From NCBI GenBank assembly GCA_037126765.1, contig JBBCBC010000024.1, forward strand, positions 20,371,554-20,435,553: 64,000 nt of DNA. Direction: 5' to 3'. The DNA comes from Stenogyne calaminthoides. Lineage: Eukaryota > Streptophyta > Magnoliopsida > Lamiales > Lamiaceae. The notes beneath the pieces were generated by a model, which worked only from the letters and a program-made list of their open reading frames with translations, was not told where the DNA came from and searched no databases. The position numbers and the translations under genes were made by a program. Every line of letters begins with the position of its first letter. Position 1 is the stretch's first letter. Positions 33,300 to 45,069 of this stretch are shown here, piece after piece.

Positions 33300-35460
33300 T
33301 ATTCACTTTTAATATATCTAATAAAGGGACACGTTCATCACTATCGTAGAAAGAGGAAAAGAAGAAAAAAGCGGAGAGAGTGAGCTTTATTGTTACCGCT
33401 TTAGACTTATTTCGGACTATCGAAAGGGTCGAGAATGGAATATTCACGATCTCAATGCACAACGATCATCGAAGAAGGGTAATCTATCCATTAATTTATC
33501 TTTCAATTACAAACTATTATTTATAAACAAATAATTAAATAATAATCTTTTGTTTTTGTGATTCGGAGGATCTATCTCGCACCATGACGCCTTTAAGCGA
33601 CATTCGCATGATCGGCCCCGATGATCTGTTTTGACCAGGCTTTGGTCGCCAGAGCATCCCGACCGCCACTGAGTGTCGGATATGGCATGACAAAGACATC
33701 TTTAGCAATGGCACCGGTCTTCAAGCCATGAATATGGTGGGTATACTAACTAACAGGTTGCCAAGTTGGCAAAGATGTGGAACGCTTGAGGTCCGAGAAA
33801 AGATCGAGCCACGGAATGTCGCCGAGTGGAGCAGTCAGAACATAGTGTCGCTAATGCCATGTTTTCGCAACCCTAGGGACGACTTTATTGAGGCACTTCA
33901 AAACGTCTCACGTGTGTCGATATGCATGTCTCACATTTGTTTTAATTAAAGACTAGTGTATTAAAATTTTCTAACTAAATATCTTATTCAAACAAATCAC
34001 GACCTTTTTCTTTACCAGATCCGAGGATCCCGACGATTGGTGGCCACAGGCTCGTTGTACAACTCCCATGGAATGATTCATGGTCATCCCATCACTCCCC
34101 GGGTTTCGTGAGGGTCACACTCGATGTACCCGTGAATCGGAGGAGGATTCAATGCGGTGCAAAACCAATCGATGAAGCCGCCACGCGTCGAACAAATGGC
34201 CGGGCACTTCATCGAATGGCCGAGCAACTTGGTCTCTGGCACCATGAGGGTAAAATATTTGTTATTAAAGTTCATTATCTTATTTGTGGTTCTAAATAAT
34301 ATTGCAAATTAATTGTAGAATCTGCCGAATTCACATGAGGCTAAATCGAGGACTCCATCGCGCTAAAGACTTGGTTATCCCATACGATGGAGACTTAGAT
34401 CACGATGATCATTTACGGTCTAGGGTGCACCCGGATGGTATCGCCTAATCTTTTCGATATCGTCCACAGTTCCATATACTTGCTCACTTTCATCGAATAC
34501 TTTACAAGAATTAAATCGTTATGAGGAACATGTCTTGCCAAGTCTTGAATGACGAGTGGTTGAGTGCAACCACCATAGCCCTTTACCTCGGTATGTGTTT
34601 TCTAATTCTCAATATTCACTTTTCAGATAGTTTAATTTTCTTTTTAAATATTAATTAAGCGTATATATGTTGGTTAAAGATATTTGGGTGAGCTATATCT
34701 CTCCGGAGATAACCGAGCAAGTGGAATGTGCTCCTTCGTCTCCCCCCCGTGTCTTGCATAATGGGTGATAGGTGCAGCACCATGGATGGGTTCGTTAATC
34801 ACATGTTGAATCTAACCGGGAAATGCGATCATCTCATTTTTTGGCCAACAAATGTGGGGTGAGTGATAAACATTTCGTTAAAATTTGTATTCATGTTTAT
34901 AATATTTGCACATATATATGCTAAATTTGCGATTAATTTTAATACTCTCAATATAATATAGGAACCATTGGGTCTTTGGTAGCCATACACATGAATACAT
35001 TAAGTGTGTATTTTATGGACCCACTTTCATGATGGAGTTTATTCTAATCATACGATCTCGTTTCATATATGGAAGCGTAAGTTCATTTTTAATATTCTAT
35101 ACAATGATTTGTTTTACTTTTAAAATTATGCATATTTAATCGATTTTTTTTTTTTAATTATAATAATAATAGTGTGATGACGATGTATCGAGTCGCCTTC
35201 GTAGTCGAGGCTCAAGATCCAAAGGTTAAATAAAGTGAACTGGATTAACATTAAGGTAAATTTAATTTAGTAAATTATCAAACTAATTAATAGAAAAAGA
35301 AATCATAATTATAATACGTGATTATATTGTTAATCAACGGTTTAAAGGCAACGAGATAATGACCATTGTGGACATTTTGTTTGTTGCTTTATAGAAGATA
35401 TAATCCGCGCTTCTATAACTAACATTCCTCCCAATGTAAGTCAATTATTGATTTATTTAA
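33300..35460 (+). pseudogene. Ulp1-like (C48) protease region of CACTA 2
   Basis: Exon-like blocks at 33560-33950, 34020-34250, 34320-34600, 34680-34860, 34961-35080 and 35350-35440 alternate with AT-rich intron-like gaps (GTA/GTG...AG borders). NHWVFGSHTHEYIKC (34963-35007) has the His-Trp of the Ulp1 catalytic His motif, and QRDNDHCGHFVCCFIEDII (35349-35405) has the catalytic Cys motif, normally QxxxxDCGxxV; His is inserted here between Asp and Cys. C48 domains fused to CACTA accessory proteins are known in plants. Several internal stops and shifts suggest a dead gene. The exon model is my inference. Confidence 0.6.
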
Positions 35461-36013
35461 ATTATTATTGATTGAATAAAAATTCATACTATATTGATTG
35501 ATTAGTTGTTTTGCGGTTTGTCTATGAACGTGAGCTCAAGTCTTACTCTAAGAAAAAATCGAGAAATGGAAAAAAGCGATTGATTGGGGTACCTTTACAA
35601 TCGTTTCTTATATTCATATGATCAATATTGAGAGAATGTTGTTTGAAATATTGGTAGCATGTAATTAAATTATATATTTGTGATGATATATATTTCATGT
35701 TTTTGGTGTATTGGACGTATGTTTATGATTGTATGTTTATATATTTCGATGTTTTGGTATATATATGTGGTTTATGGTTTTATTATAGGATTTTTGGTTT
35801 ATGTTATATGGTATTGGACGTATATATAAGTTTTGGTTTATAGTTTTATTATAGGATTTTTAAAATATAAATTAATAATTAAAAAAAAAGATATTGGACA
35901 GCGGTTTTTTATCAGTTGTCCAAGCTTGGACAGCTGATGCTTGGAGAGCGGTTATAACCGCTCTCCAAAGTCATTTTTCACAGCTGTCCAAGCCCAAATG
36001 TGTATTAGTGAAC

Positions 36014-37028
36014 TATTTATTATTGTCTCAAGAGTGAAGAGCAAAATATATTAAAAACACTATCTTGATCATGATGAAAAATCATGCAGGATTACAGCGA
36101 TGTTGTTTGTTGTTTGCAAAGAAGTGTTTAGATATTTGTAAATTCAAACATTAATTTTTTTTTAATTATTGTGTTAATTTTAATACTAATATTCTTTATT
36201 CGGTGTCATATAATTACTTTTTTTCCTTTTAAATTATAATTTCTATTTAAATAGCAAATTACTTTTTTTGTATTTTACATATATAAAATATTAAAAATTT
36301 AAAACAGTCACTATTGTTGACTGATAATTTACATACTTACATGTCTGCGTATTTACATGTCTGTAGCGAATAATTTACATGCAAAAAAATATTTTTAGGA
36401 TATAGCAATACTAGCACCAACATCGTGAAGTGGAGTATATATGAGAACCTTATGCCTATTATCCTTGTTGATACTAGGGTATATTTGAGTTCCGGTAGTG
36501 TCTTCAGAACAAAGTTTTATTCTGGAGCTAATGAAGTGTTGTTTTCTGACTTTTTGTTGATTTTTAAACTCTATTAAATGTTCAGGACTACATAATCGTT
36601 GTTTAATTTTGAAGAAACGAGTGCCGGTAACGCTTCTCAGAAATATTGGCCAAAAGTCATATTCTTGAAGCACAAACATTTTCATGTAGGAGTATATATT
36701 GAGAATAAAGTGTTCATTCAAAGAATGACACAGAGTAATTTCAGTTGAAACAATGCCTGTAAAACTTAAGAAGAGACAATTTTTTCAATCCTATTATGTT
36801 TTGCGATGTCGATTAATAAAAGTTAGGTTCAATCTCTTTCGAATGTAGATTTGTACCTTCCCAACCTGATTTTCACACACAGTCAATTCTATGTTACGGT
36901 CTCTACAGTTAGAAGCAAAAGAGGATTGAAAATTATGTGTCTTGATTTGAATGAGAGACTTACAAATATACAACAAATGTTGTTTACAAAGAAGTTTTTG
37001 AAAATTTGTAATTTAGAATTTTTTTAAA
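36014..37028 (-). pseudogene. Unrecognised minus-strand frames, possibly exons of a broken gene
   Basis: Two minus-strand open frames, 36395-36721 (108 residues, ends VLIYTPLHDVGASIAIS) and 36794-36976 (60 residues, with NIELTVCENQVGKVQIYI), lie in one direction. They are separated by an intron-like gap ending TTTTACAG, and the second is preceded by an acceptor-like CTTCTAACTGTAG. I do not recognise a family. A CT-rich leader with a TATA element (37898-38095) lies upstream on the same strand. This may be a gene fragment or chance. Confidence 0.25.
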
Positions 37029-37030
37029 TC

Positions 37031-37074
<44 letters not shown>
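37029..37074. repeat. (TA)n microsatellite
   Basis: About 22 TA units. A shorter run is at 37404-37424. Confidence 0.92.
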
Positions 37075-37079
<5 letters not shown>

Positions 37080-37543
37080 CAATTCCACAAAAAATTAACA
37101 ATTATGATAATAAGTGGCAATTCAAATAACTTCAAAAGAATTATTATAGATTTAGTACAATCGATTTTATATACATATTAAGTGCAAGTTATTATCTAAA
37201 TAAATAACATACATTAATTATAACTAAGAACAAATAAAAGGAAAAAAAATAGTTTACCTTGATATGCTGGAATGAGAGGAACAAGTGTGTGAAAAAGAAA
37301 AATTAATTCGTTTTCAGCATTTTTTTCATATCTTCATCACAATTATTTCCAATATAAATTAGAAGATTAATTGTTGAATTGATTTAATTGACGAATATTT
37401 TGTTATTATATATATATATATATATTTTTGATATGGAGACCACGGTGGTCACCTTATGGAGCTCAATTGATGATTTAACTTTCCACCTCAACTTATTATC
37501 TAATTAAATAATTTAAATTAATTTTGAAAAAAAAATTCTACAA

Positions 37544-37850
37544 CCTAAAATCTAAATCATGAACCCTAAACCATGACCCATTCGGGTCGGGTGAACCATG
37601 AATCACTCGGGCAGAGTGAATCATGAACCATGAACCATTCGGGTCAGGTTCTCCGTAATTTAATTTTCTCATTTAAATAATTTAAATTAAATTTTGGAAA
37701 AAATATCATTTTGTACTAATTAAATAATTTAAATTAAATTACGGATCCAAACCCGACCAGAGTAGTTTATGTTCATGGTCTGCCCGAGTGATTCATAGTT
37801 CACCCGGCCTGAATGGGTCATGGTTTAGGGTTCATGATTTAGGTTTTAGG
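37544..37850. mobile_element. Foldback element with TTTAGGG-like heptads
   Basis: Left arm 37544-37612 (CCTAAAATCTAAATCATGAA...CGGGCAG) and right arm 37780-37850 (CTGCCCG...TTAGGTTTTAGG) are near-perfect complements, and complementarity continues inwards to about 37697. The arms contain ACCCTAAACCATGACCC, a degenerate CCCTAAA heptad series mixed with CATTCGGGTCGGGTGAACCATG. No coding sequence. A partial copy is at 44762-44850. Confidence 0.8.
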
Positions 37851-37897
37851 ATGGCAAAAATCAGTTGAAATTAACAAATACCGGTCAAAAAAAGAGA

Positions 37898-38095
37898 GGA
37901 GAGTTACCTGAGATATGGGGGAGAAAGAGAGCGGGTGGCGTAAGATCTTCAATGGGGAGAGATGTTGCCAGGTGGTCGATGGGAGGTGGCGGGCGGCGGT
38001 ATGGAGGCGCCGACTGAAGAAACTGAGAGAGAAGATTCAGGATTTTTTTCGGCCTCTTTTTGCTTTTTTCAGCCCAGCCAAGCCTATTTATCTTT
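37898..38095 (-). promoter_or_regulatory. Possible minus-strand promoter and first exon
   Basis: On the minus strand a GATAAATAGG TATA-like element (38086-38095) is followed by a CT-rich leader (TCTTCTCTCTCAGTTTCTTC), a GC-rich stretch and CAG|GTAACTC, a good splice-donor context at about 37908. A real gene is not demonstrated. Confidence 0.25.
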
Positions 38096-38109
38096 CGTCT
38101 TGCTTTTAA

Positions 38110-39150
38110 GGTTTACTTGAATCCGTTTGGGGCATTGCTTTTCATTTTTCTTTCATAAAATATATTAAGAGTAAATCACTTTTCAATTCAAGGCCCAAGG
38201 CCCGATAATTATGAGGTTCAATTTTTTTAAAAAATTACTTATATGTGCAAAATAAGATTCAAAAAGACTTATCTACTTTACTGTTAATTTAAAGTCTTGT
38301 GTCATTTTCTAGGTTTTCTTCAGCCGTTATTTTCTCTCTCCATTTTAAAATTGCAGGTTGCATCAGTGTCCTTTTTTTCTGGTTTTCTTCTTCCACTGTT
38401 TCTTTCTTACTCTCCATTTTAAAATTGCAAGGAAGGAAAAAACTACCAATATCCATAAATATGTAAAATTCATTTACGCAACTAAATATTTCATAAATCC
38501 CTGACAAAGATGAAAGCATACAAAAGCAGCAAATGGAATTGTTGGTGAGAAAAACACACAATTCATACTAAATATGCTTTCAAAAACTACACATCTACAA
38601 GAGTCAAAATGTTATAGAAATTTACATATCTAAAATTCAAAAAATTTAGACTTCTTCTAAAAATCTCAATAAAAAATTAAATTTCTTTTAAAAAATCTCA
38701 AAATTACATCATCAAATACATGTTCATCAATTGATGAACTTCCCCTCTCTCTCTCACACACAAACAGTGACATACACATAATAACAACTGAAAGAATCAT
38801 TTTCAAACCAAACCGCATGAGTATTGCTGATAATAGTTTGGCTTAAATTGAACAAGAATTCATTCATAATTCATTTGTATATGTGTGAAAATGTAGCGGC
38901 CGCCAAGGAATTATCCAACACCACCACCACTTTTCCCTTTTCATCTTTTCAGGTTTTATTATTCTGATTCTTCTGCTTTTTCTTGTTACCATCATTAATC
39001 ACCTAATTAAGTGTAAATAAATAAAATAGAAATATTCAGTTAAGTAACTCATATTCTTGCTAACTTATCCCAACTCAAACTATTTACTGCCGGGAACTAT
39101 TTACAAGAATTTAGTAAATACAAAGTCACCTTAATAAATTAAATAATCAA
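38110..39150. other. AT-rich spacer
   Basis: No gene recognised. A TCTCCATTTTAAAATTGCA phrase occurs twice (38337, 38411) near a CT-rich run. GCGGCCGC occurs at 38896. Confidence 0.45.
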
Positions 39151-39154
39151 ACTT

Positions 39155-39480
39155 AGCGCCCCCGGTACCACCGCCCACCACCCACCGGCACCAGGTATGT
39201 CTTCCCAACCACCAAACATCACCAGATCTGTCGCCCCCAAAGCAAAACAAAAACCAGATCTGAAAAATATGAAGAAAAAAAAACAGATAAGTAAAATATG
39301 GTGGAGGCGGTGCGCGGCGGCGGCGTGGATGCACTGGTTTTGCAGTGCGGCGGCGCGCGTGAAAGGGCTCTGCGCGCGGCTATGAAAACGGGCTCTGCGT
39401 GCGGCGATGATGTGCCGCGGCGGTTGATGGTTGGGGAAGGTGGGTCGCCGCGGCGGTGGTGAGTGGAGGATAGTGACGGT
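39155..39480. other. GC-rich island, no gene recognised
   Basis: CGG/GGCGG-rich stretch in AT-rich surroundings. The frame 39131-39334 (minus) and others are short and of simple composition. It could be the 5' end of a captured gene or an old element leader. Confidence 0.35.
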
Positions 39481-40740
39481 GGATATGGTTCATTGGTTTT
39501 TTTTCTAGAAGCGTACTGAGTGGAGAGAGAGAATAATGAGAGGAGAGAGTAGTGAGAGGAGAATTTGTGGTGTAGTGGCAGGCGTGAATTTTGAGAGGGG
39601 CACTATGGGGTTTTTAACATTAATCTTGTACATATAAGTAATTCAAAAAGCATGTTGGATCCAAGAGTAACATTTTAGGGAATTTTGTACCACCTAGTGA
39701 TTAATTCTTAATATTTTTTTTAAAAAAAGTGTACCTTTAAATTTTATATAAAGAATGCTTTTAAAAAATTAAATTCAATCCGTTTAAGTGTAATTATAAT
39801 ATTATCCCAATACTACATATATTAGTATCAATATGTGGCACTATGGGGGGATTTCAATTTAGGTTGTCATCGATTTGAAATTCATGCAATTCGATGTATT
39901 ATGGCCCAAAGCAACTAGTCCAAAACACTGGCCCATATTAATAGTGGCACGGTTCAGTGTAAATAAATTGTATCTTTCAATATAATAAGTTATATAGTTT
40001 TAAAATGCATTATAAGTGCATAGTGCACATGAATGTACACAAGACTTAGCCGAAATTTGTATATGAGACGCTATCATAAAAAGACGATGTTCTATTTAAA
40101 TATTTGGATCACACTATTCTTTAAAATTAATTGGATTGAAGTTCCAATTAAAATATCAAATAAAATCAGAATATATAAAAAATAAAAACAATAATATAAA
40201 ATAATATCAAAGTTTAACGAGGGAGAGAAGCCTCAAGCATGCAGCAATGGAAGTTAGGGTCTATATTTTATCTATTTTTTATTAATATATATCAATATAT
40301 CGATCCTTTATTTTTATAAAAGTTGAGGGGCCTAAGACCCCGTTGACCTTCCTATAGGTCCGTTCTTAACTATGGGCTTGAGTCGAGAACTACTCAATCC
40401 AATCCAATCCACGGTGAGTAGCGGACCTAGTGGGTTAGTTCTCGGGTTTTTTTTATAATTTCTTTTTTTTACATGTATTATTTATAATAAATTTTAGAGT
40501 AGTTCTTCAGAAAAACTTATTAATATCATTAAATTTTTATCACTACGCTTATAAACTAATATTATAACACTTGTAAACTGAGATCATAACATTAAATGTT
40601 AGAGGTATTAGTATATATGAATAGTGGTGTAATTTTATAAGTATAATGATATCAATTTCATAGTATAAACACATTTCACATGAGAATTTGTGTAAATTTT
40701 AAGCATCATATGAACAATATCTTGATAAATAATAAAAACA
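39481..40740. other. AT-rich spacer with old repeat debris
   Basis: No gene. Around 40350-40450 there is a GGGCTTGAGTCGAG...CAATCCAATCCAATCC stretch that, together with GGGCGGCCCATTTTAACAGG at 41560-41580, might be the ends of a hAT-like element surrounding the foldback at 40741. This is weak. Confidence 0.35.
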
Positions 40741-41234
40741 AGGAAAAATGTCAATCCAAGGCCTGAAAGATGGCAAAACTACCAATTTAAGGCCTTAAAG
40801 ATTTTTCCTATTGATTCAATGCTTAGAAGATAGAAAACTATCGATCCAGGGCCTGAAAGATAAAAACTATCAATTTAAGGCTCACACATTTTAAGGTCTT
40901 GTTTGACACTTATATTTCATATCCTTATTTCATGTTCTTATTTTTTTTTATTTTCAGCGTTTACGGTTCAAGGTTTACGGTTAAGGGGGTTTAAGGTTCA
41001 TGGTTCAAGATTTAGGGTTCATCGTTTAGGGTTTAGGGTTTAGTGTTCAGGGTTTAGGGTTTTAGTGTCAAACATGACCTTATAATTTTTTTTGCCTCGA
41101 ATTGATAGTTTCTATCTTCCAGGCCTTTGATTGATAGTTTTCTATCTTTCAGGCCTTGAATCGATAGGAAAAATCTTTCAGGCCTTAAATTGATAGCTTT
41201 ACCATCTTTCAGGCCCTGAATTGATAAAACTCCT
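40741..41234. mobile_element. Foldback element with telomere-like heptad core
   Basis: The terminal arms (40741-40915 and 41066-41234, beginning AGGA and ending TCCT) are inverted copies made of 2-4 direct repeats of a GGCCTGAAAGATRGNAAAAC unit alternating with CTATCAATTTAA. AAAAACA flanks both sides (40734-40740 and 41235-41241), a candidate 7-bp duplication in A-rich DNA. The core 40963-41064 is a run of about 14 degenerate heptads (GGTTTAG, GGTTCAA, GGTTCAT) with clean TTTAGGG units at 41025-41040. No coding sequence. Superfamily unassigned. Confidence 0.75.
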
Positions 41235-41241
41235 AAAAACA

Positions 41242-42367
41242 AACAAAGCTTACAGTAAACTTAAAGATTAAGCAACAATATCTACAAAATAATCATAATA
41301 AATAAAAAGGCTTTTTATATGTTGCATGCGTAAATGAGAAATAAATTGTTATTTGTATTTATATTTCTGTATTTTAATTAAATTAAATGATATTATTAAT
41401 AAAATAAAAAATTTAAAAAGCCCCTGGGCCAACCCACACCCAACCCACTTCAATCCACTGCCCGCGTGGGCTAGCCCAAATAGGCCTGCTCCCAAGCAGA
41501 CTCGTAAGTACTCAACCTAACCTGCCCCATATATAGACGGGGGCGGGTCGGTCCAACGGGCGGCCCATTTTAACAGGTCTAAACATAAATTACATAACAG
41601 TGATAGTGTGTATACATAATAGTGATATTTTAAGAAATAGAATTTATCATGAACTCAAATTCACACAAGTTTTTATCAATAGGCTTAATTGCAAATTAAA
41701 ATTACCACCTTTTACTAAATTGTTATTTTATTTAAAACTTTGAATTAGTACAAATAAATCATCATTTTTAATGTTATTGCAATTTTGAAGAATTGAGTAT
41801 ACATCATGACTCACTCTGTAAAAAATTATGATCTAGTAAAATCACTATATAATTCAGAAATATATATTACATATTCGACGTATAATAAATAGACGCAAAG
41901 GCATCAGAAGCATCTAGCGGGAGGTGACATCGCATGTCAACATTAAAAGTTGATGGTGCATGTATGCTTTAGAAGAATCACAATAAATACCACAACACAT
42001 CATAAAATTTTCTTACATTAGTATGACTTTTATAGACAGACCACCAACTCGACCTACCAGGCCCGGCTATATGATTTGAGGGGCCCGATGCAAAAAGAAG
42101 TAAATATGTCTTTTCTTTTTCTTACATTTTTTATGTCTAGATCCATATTTTCGATGAGCAGACATCTCAAATTCCCAATTATTTATTAACAATTACCTAA
42201 ATAAAGTAGAAATCAAAACAACTAATAATAAAATAAATTTGTAGAGAAATAAATAGCATGCTATCAAAGAGATCAAGTGTAAATTTATAAATAAGAGATC
42301 TAAAATGTATCTTATTAGAATAGACTTGATCCTATCTTGGGGCGTTCAAATTTTCTAATGAACAAGA
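41242..42367. other. Spacer with GC-richer repeat end
   Basis: 41420-41580 contains CCAACCCACACCCAACCCAC and GGGGCGGGTCGGTCCAACGG phrases of the kind found at ends of hAT-like plant repeats. The rest is AT-rich with nothing recognised. Confidence 0.4.
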
Positions 42368-42375
42368 CATACAGT

Positions 42376-43304
42376 CAGGGATGGATCATAGAGGGGGCTG
42401 CACCGGGCTCCAGCCCAGTGCAAGCCACTAATCTGTTATATATTTGTATATATTATATGAATAAAATTTAATATACGTATTTAAGTCAATTTCAATATTA
42501 TTTTTTATTTTATATTTAATTTATAAATCTCAATTTAAAATTAAAGATCATCCCTACACTTTCTATTCAGTTACTATTAAATTAAAATACAACTTGATAT
42601 AAATTTCTTTTCTTGGTCTATTCGTCTCTCCTTCTTTTTCCTTTTTCTTATTATAATTTAATTAAAGTATTGAAACACAACAAAAAAATTATTTTATTTA
42701 AATTTTGGATGTGCTTTTTTTAGGCTCTCACTCCCAAACATTTAGAGTTTAATCATCTGAATATGTTTTTATTTTTCTCGTTTAGTATTTTTATTTATTT
42801 AAATTGTTCAATATTAAATATCTACATTGTTCTCTCAATTTTTGTCTTTTTCTTTTAAAGAATATGTATTAATAATTTATTTTTTATTTGTTATATATTA
42901 TGATAATGATAAATTTTTTGTCACTTTAATATTAGAAAATGAGAAATTATAAATGCAATAATGTACTAACATGAGTTAAATGAGACATTTTACTGATAAA
43001 TATTTTTTGAAATGATTAAAAAAATATTGAGTATAAGTTGTATAATTTTGTTTTAAGTAAATATTATTTATTAATAGAAAAACAACATGTTTTATAATGA
43101 ACATCAATCTTTTGGAATATATTTTGTTAAAAATATAGATAAATTCGGACTTAATTATTGATGGGTTTTATGTTTTGAAGTTCCATATGACACCACTTAA
43201 ATTAAAATATTAAAAAAATGCTATATATAAATATAAAATTTTAATGTGACGAAACATCAAAAAAATTCAGCCCACCCAACCGTTAAATTCTAGATCCGTC
43301 CCTG
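42376..43304. mobile_element. hAT-type non-autonomous transposon (929 bp)
   Basis: Ends CAGGGATGGATC and GATCCGTCCCTG are inverted, and the 8-bp sequence CATACAGT flanks both (42368-42375, 43305-43312). The 8-bp duplication and CAGGG terminus are diagnostic of hAT elements. The interior is AT-rich with no transposase. Confidence 0.93.
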
Positions 43305-43772
43305 CATACAGTGCATAAGAATATTTTTGAGAAAAAAAACTAATAAAACCTAATAGAGGAGAAAGAAAAATTAGAAAAAGAAGGTGCATTAGAATAGATG
43401 GGCAAATAAATAGGTTCATTAAATTATGTGGTAGTAATTAAAATAATAAGGAAGAGAAAAATTTAAATTTTTAAGAAAAAAATCAATGAATTGAGTGAAG
43501 AGGAGCATTGTGCATGTAGATGCATTGAATAAATACAAACCAAAAATTAAAATTACAAAGGAAGGGGACTCAATCTCATGACGTAAAGCAGCCTAGGCTA
43601 CCCACACGACCATCTAGGCTGGACAGAACTTTGAGTAATATTTGCTCTTATATATAATAATATTATTTTATGTATACATATAAAAAATAAAAAATCAGGC
43701 CCTCCGCCTGAAAGGGACCCTGAGCGGCGCACAACTATGCGACCTACCAATTATTGTATATACGCCTACTAA
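43305..43772. other. AT-rich spacer
   Basis: Nothing coding. A GGCCCTCCGCCTGAAAGGGA phrase at about 43699 resembles debris of a GGGGCCC-type repeat also seen at 42060-42095. Confidence 0.4.
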
Positions 43773-43888
43773 GGGTGTGTTTTGAAATTTAAAACAACTT
43801 TCAAAAACACTTATTTTTAAAAGTTGTGAGATAGAGTTTTAAAAATAAGTGTTTCTGAAAGTTGTTTTAAATGTTTCAAAACACATCC
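43773..43888. mobile_element. Tourist/PIF-Harbinger MITE (116 bp)
   Basis: GGGTGTGTTTTGAAA at the left and TTTCAAAACACATCC at the right, with complementarity across nearly the whole element. TAA on both sides (43770-43772 and 43889-43891) is the Harbinger-type target duplication. Confidence 0.88.
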
Positions 43889-44761
43889 TAAGACATACAC
43901 CAGTCTCCACATGACACTTATACACGTACTCATATACCGCCCATACACGCCTACAATGTCATATCTTCACTTGACATTTAATTTTTCTTAATTAATCTTT
44001 TCAATTTAGTTAATTTTTTTTAAGTTTAAATATTTTATTTCCTGTTTTCACATTTTAATTTTTCAATTGATTTTTTTAATTTGATTATCTCGAAAACTTA
44101 GTTATTTTTTTAAAATATTTTCAGCTTTAATTGATAGTTGAATATTTTTATATTTAATTTACAGAAGTAATACGTAGTTATAATAAAATCAATTGAAAAT
44201 ACCACGTCACATATAACTGAAGATTACCTATTTAAGATATTAAAAAAGGTAACTTTAGGTGCGCAAGGGTGAACAATTAGTTTTTATTAATTAAATAAAA
44301 AAAGCAAAAACAACAAATAAAAAAGGCAAATGTAAAAAATCTAGGAACGTCCTCCACCATTATAGTTGCGTCTTGATCCTGAGCTTGAGATTTATTAGAA
44401 GCATCTATCTATGTTCACAAAGCCTAGGATATAAATTTATATACATACAAATCCTAATTGAAACTCAATTTCACTTTATTCAACTCATTCTTGACCACTT
44501 GACCGGGTCATCTTAGACCAGCGAATTAATTAATTTCCTAAATTAATTGATTTGTATTTATACAAATTTGTATAGTAGACCTACTCATCTATGTTTCATC
44601 CTTGATAAATTCTCATGTCCACCATTTGCACTAAATTAATTTTGTGCAATTTAATTTAAGGAGTTTTTTTTCAAATTTTTTTTCAATTTTAGTTTTTTTT
44701 TTTTTTTCAATTTCAGTTTGCTTTTAACTTTAATTTCAGTCTTATAATTTTTTTTTTTTTC
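43889..44761. other. AT-rich spacer
   Basis: T-rich runs (44680-44760) and no recognisable gene. Confidence 0.45.
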
Positions 44762-44850
44762 GACCCGGGCCCAAATCCGATCGGAGTAGTTCATGGTTCA
44801 CCCGGCCCGAATAAATCATGATTTAGGGTTCATTATTTGGTGTTTAGGAT
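44762..44850. repeat. Partial copy of the 37544-37850 foldback element
   Basis: GACCCGGGCCCAAATCCGA, GGAGTAGTTCATGGTTCACC and ATGATTTAGGGTTCATT match the right arm of the foldback in the same order, with a deletion of about 40 bp relative to it. Confidence 0.7.
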
Positions 44851-44984
44851 GTAAATATTTCATCCAAATTGAAATTGAATTCAAGTGCACCAATTGCATC
44901 TTGTGCAAATGGTGCACAAGAGAGTCACTTTTCATCCTTCGCCTTCTTATTTGAGCACACAAAAAAAAAACTATCTTTAAAGAT

Positions 44985-45069
44985 ATTAATTTTTTATGTG
45001 TGAAAATGGTTTATAAGAAATTAACTATTATTTTTTTATGTGTGAAAATGGTTTATAAGAAATTAACTT
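44985..45069. repeat. Tandem duplication, two units of 43 bp
   Basis: TTTTTATGTGTGAAAATGGT followed by TTATAAGAAATTAACT occurs at about 44989 and again at about 45032, almost unchanged. Confidence 0.85.

Larger units (their letters stand above)
31088..36010 (+). mobile_element. CACTA transposon 2 with complete ends (4923 bp)
   Basis: Left end CACTACTACACATTTGAGC; right end, read on the minus strand, CACTAATACACATTTGGGC. The inverted ends continue as CTTGNACAGCTG. The trinucleotide AAC flanks both sides (31085-31087 and 36011-36013), matching the 3-bp duplication made by CACTA transposases. Subterminal CTTGGAGAGCGG/CCGCTCTCCAA motifs occur at both ends (31144-31175, 35938-35970). It carries a broken accessory gene (Transposase_24 and Ulp1-like) but no TNP2 gene, so it is non-autonomous. 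Confidence 0.93.

Noticed and set aside
34963..35405. Ulp1-like motifs as a host SUMO protease gene
   Set aside because: They lie between the termini of a CACTA element with target duplication and next to a Transposase_24-like region, so they belong to the transposon.
29262..38903. GCGGCCGC (NotI) sites at 29262 and 38896 as cloning or adapter junctions
   Set aside because: Flanking sequence continues as normal AT-rich plant DNA on both sides with no vector or linker sequence.
41005..41064. TTTAGGG run as a chromosome end or true interstitial telomere
   Set aside because: Only a few clean heptads among many degenerate ones, and they sit symmetrically inside a foldback element.
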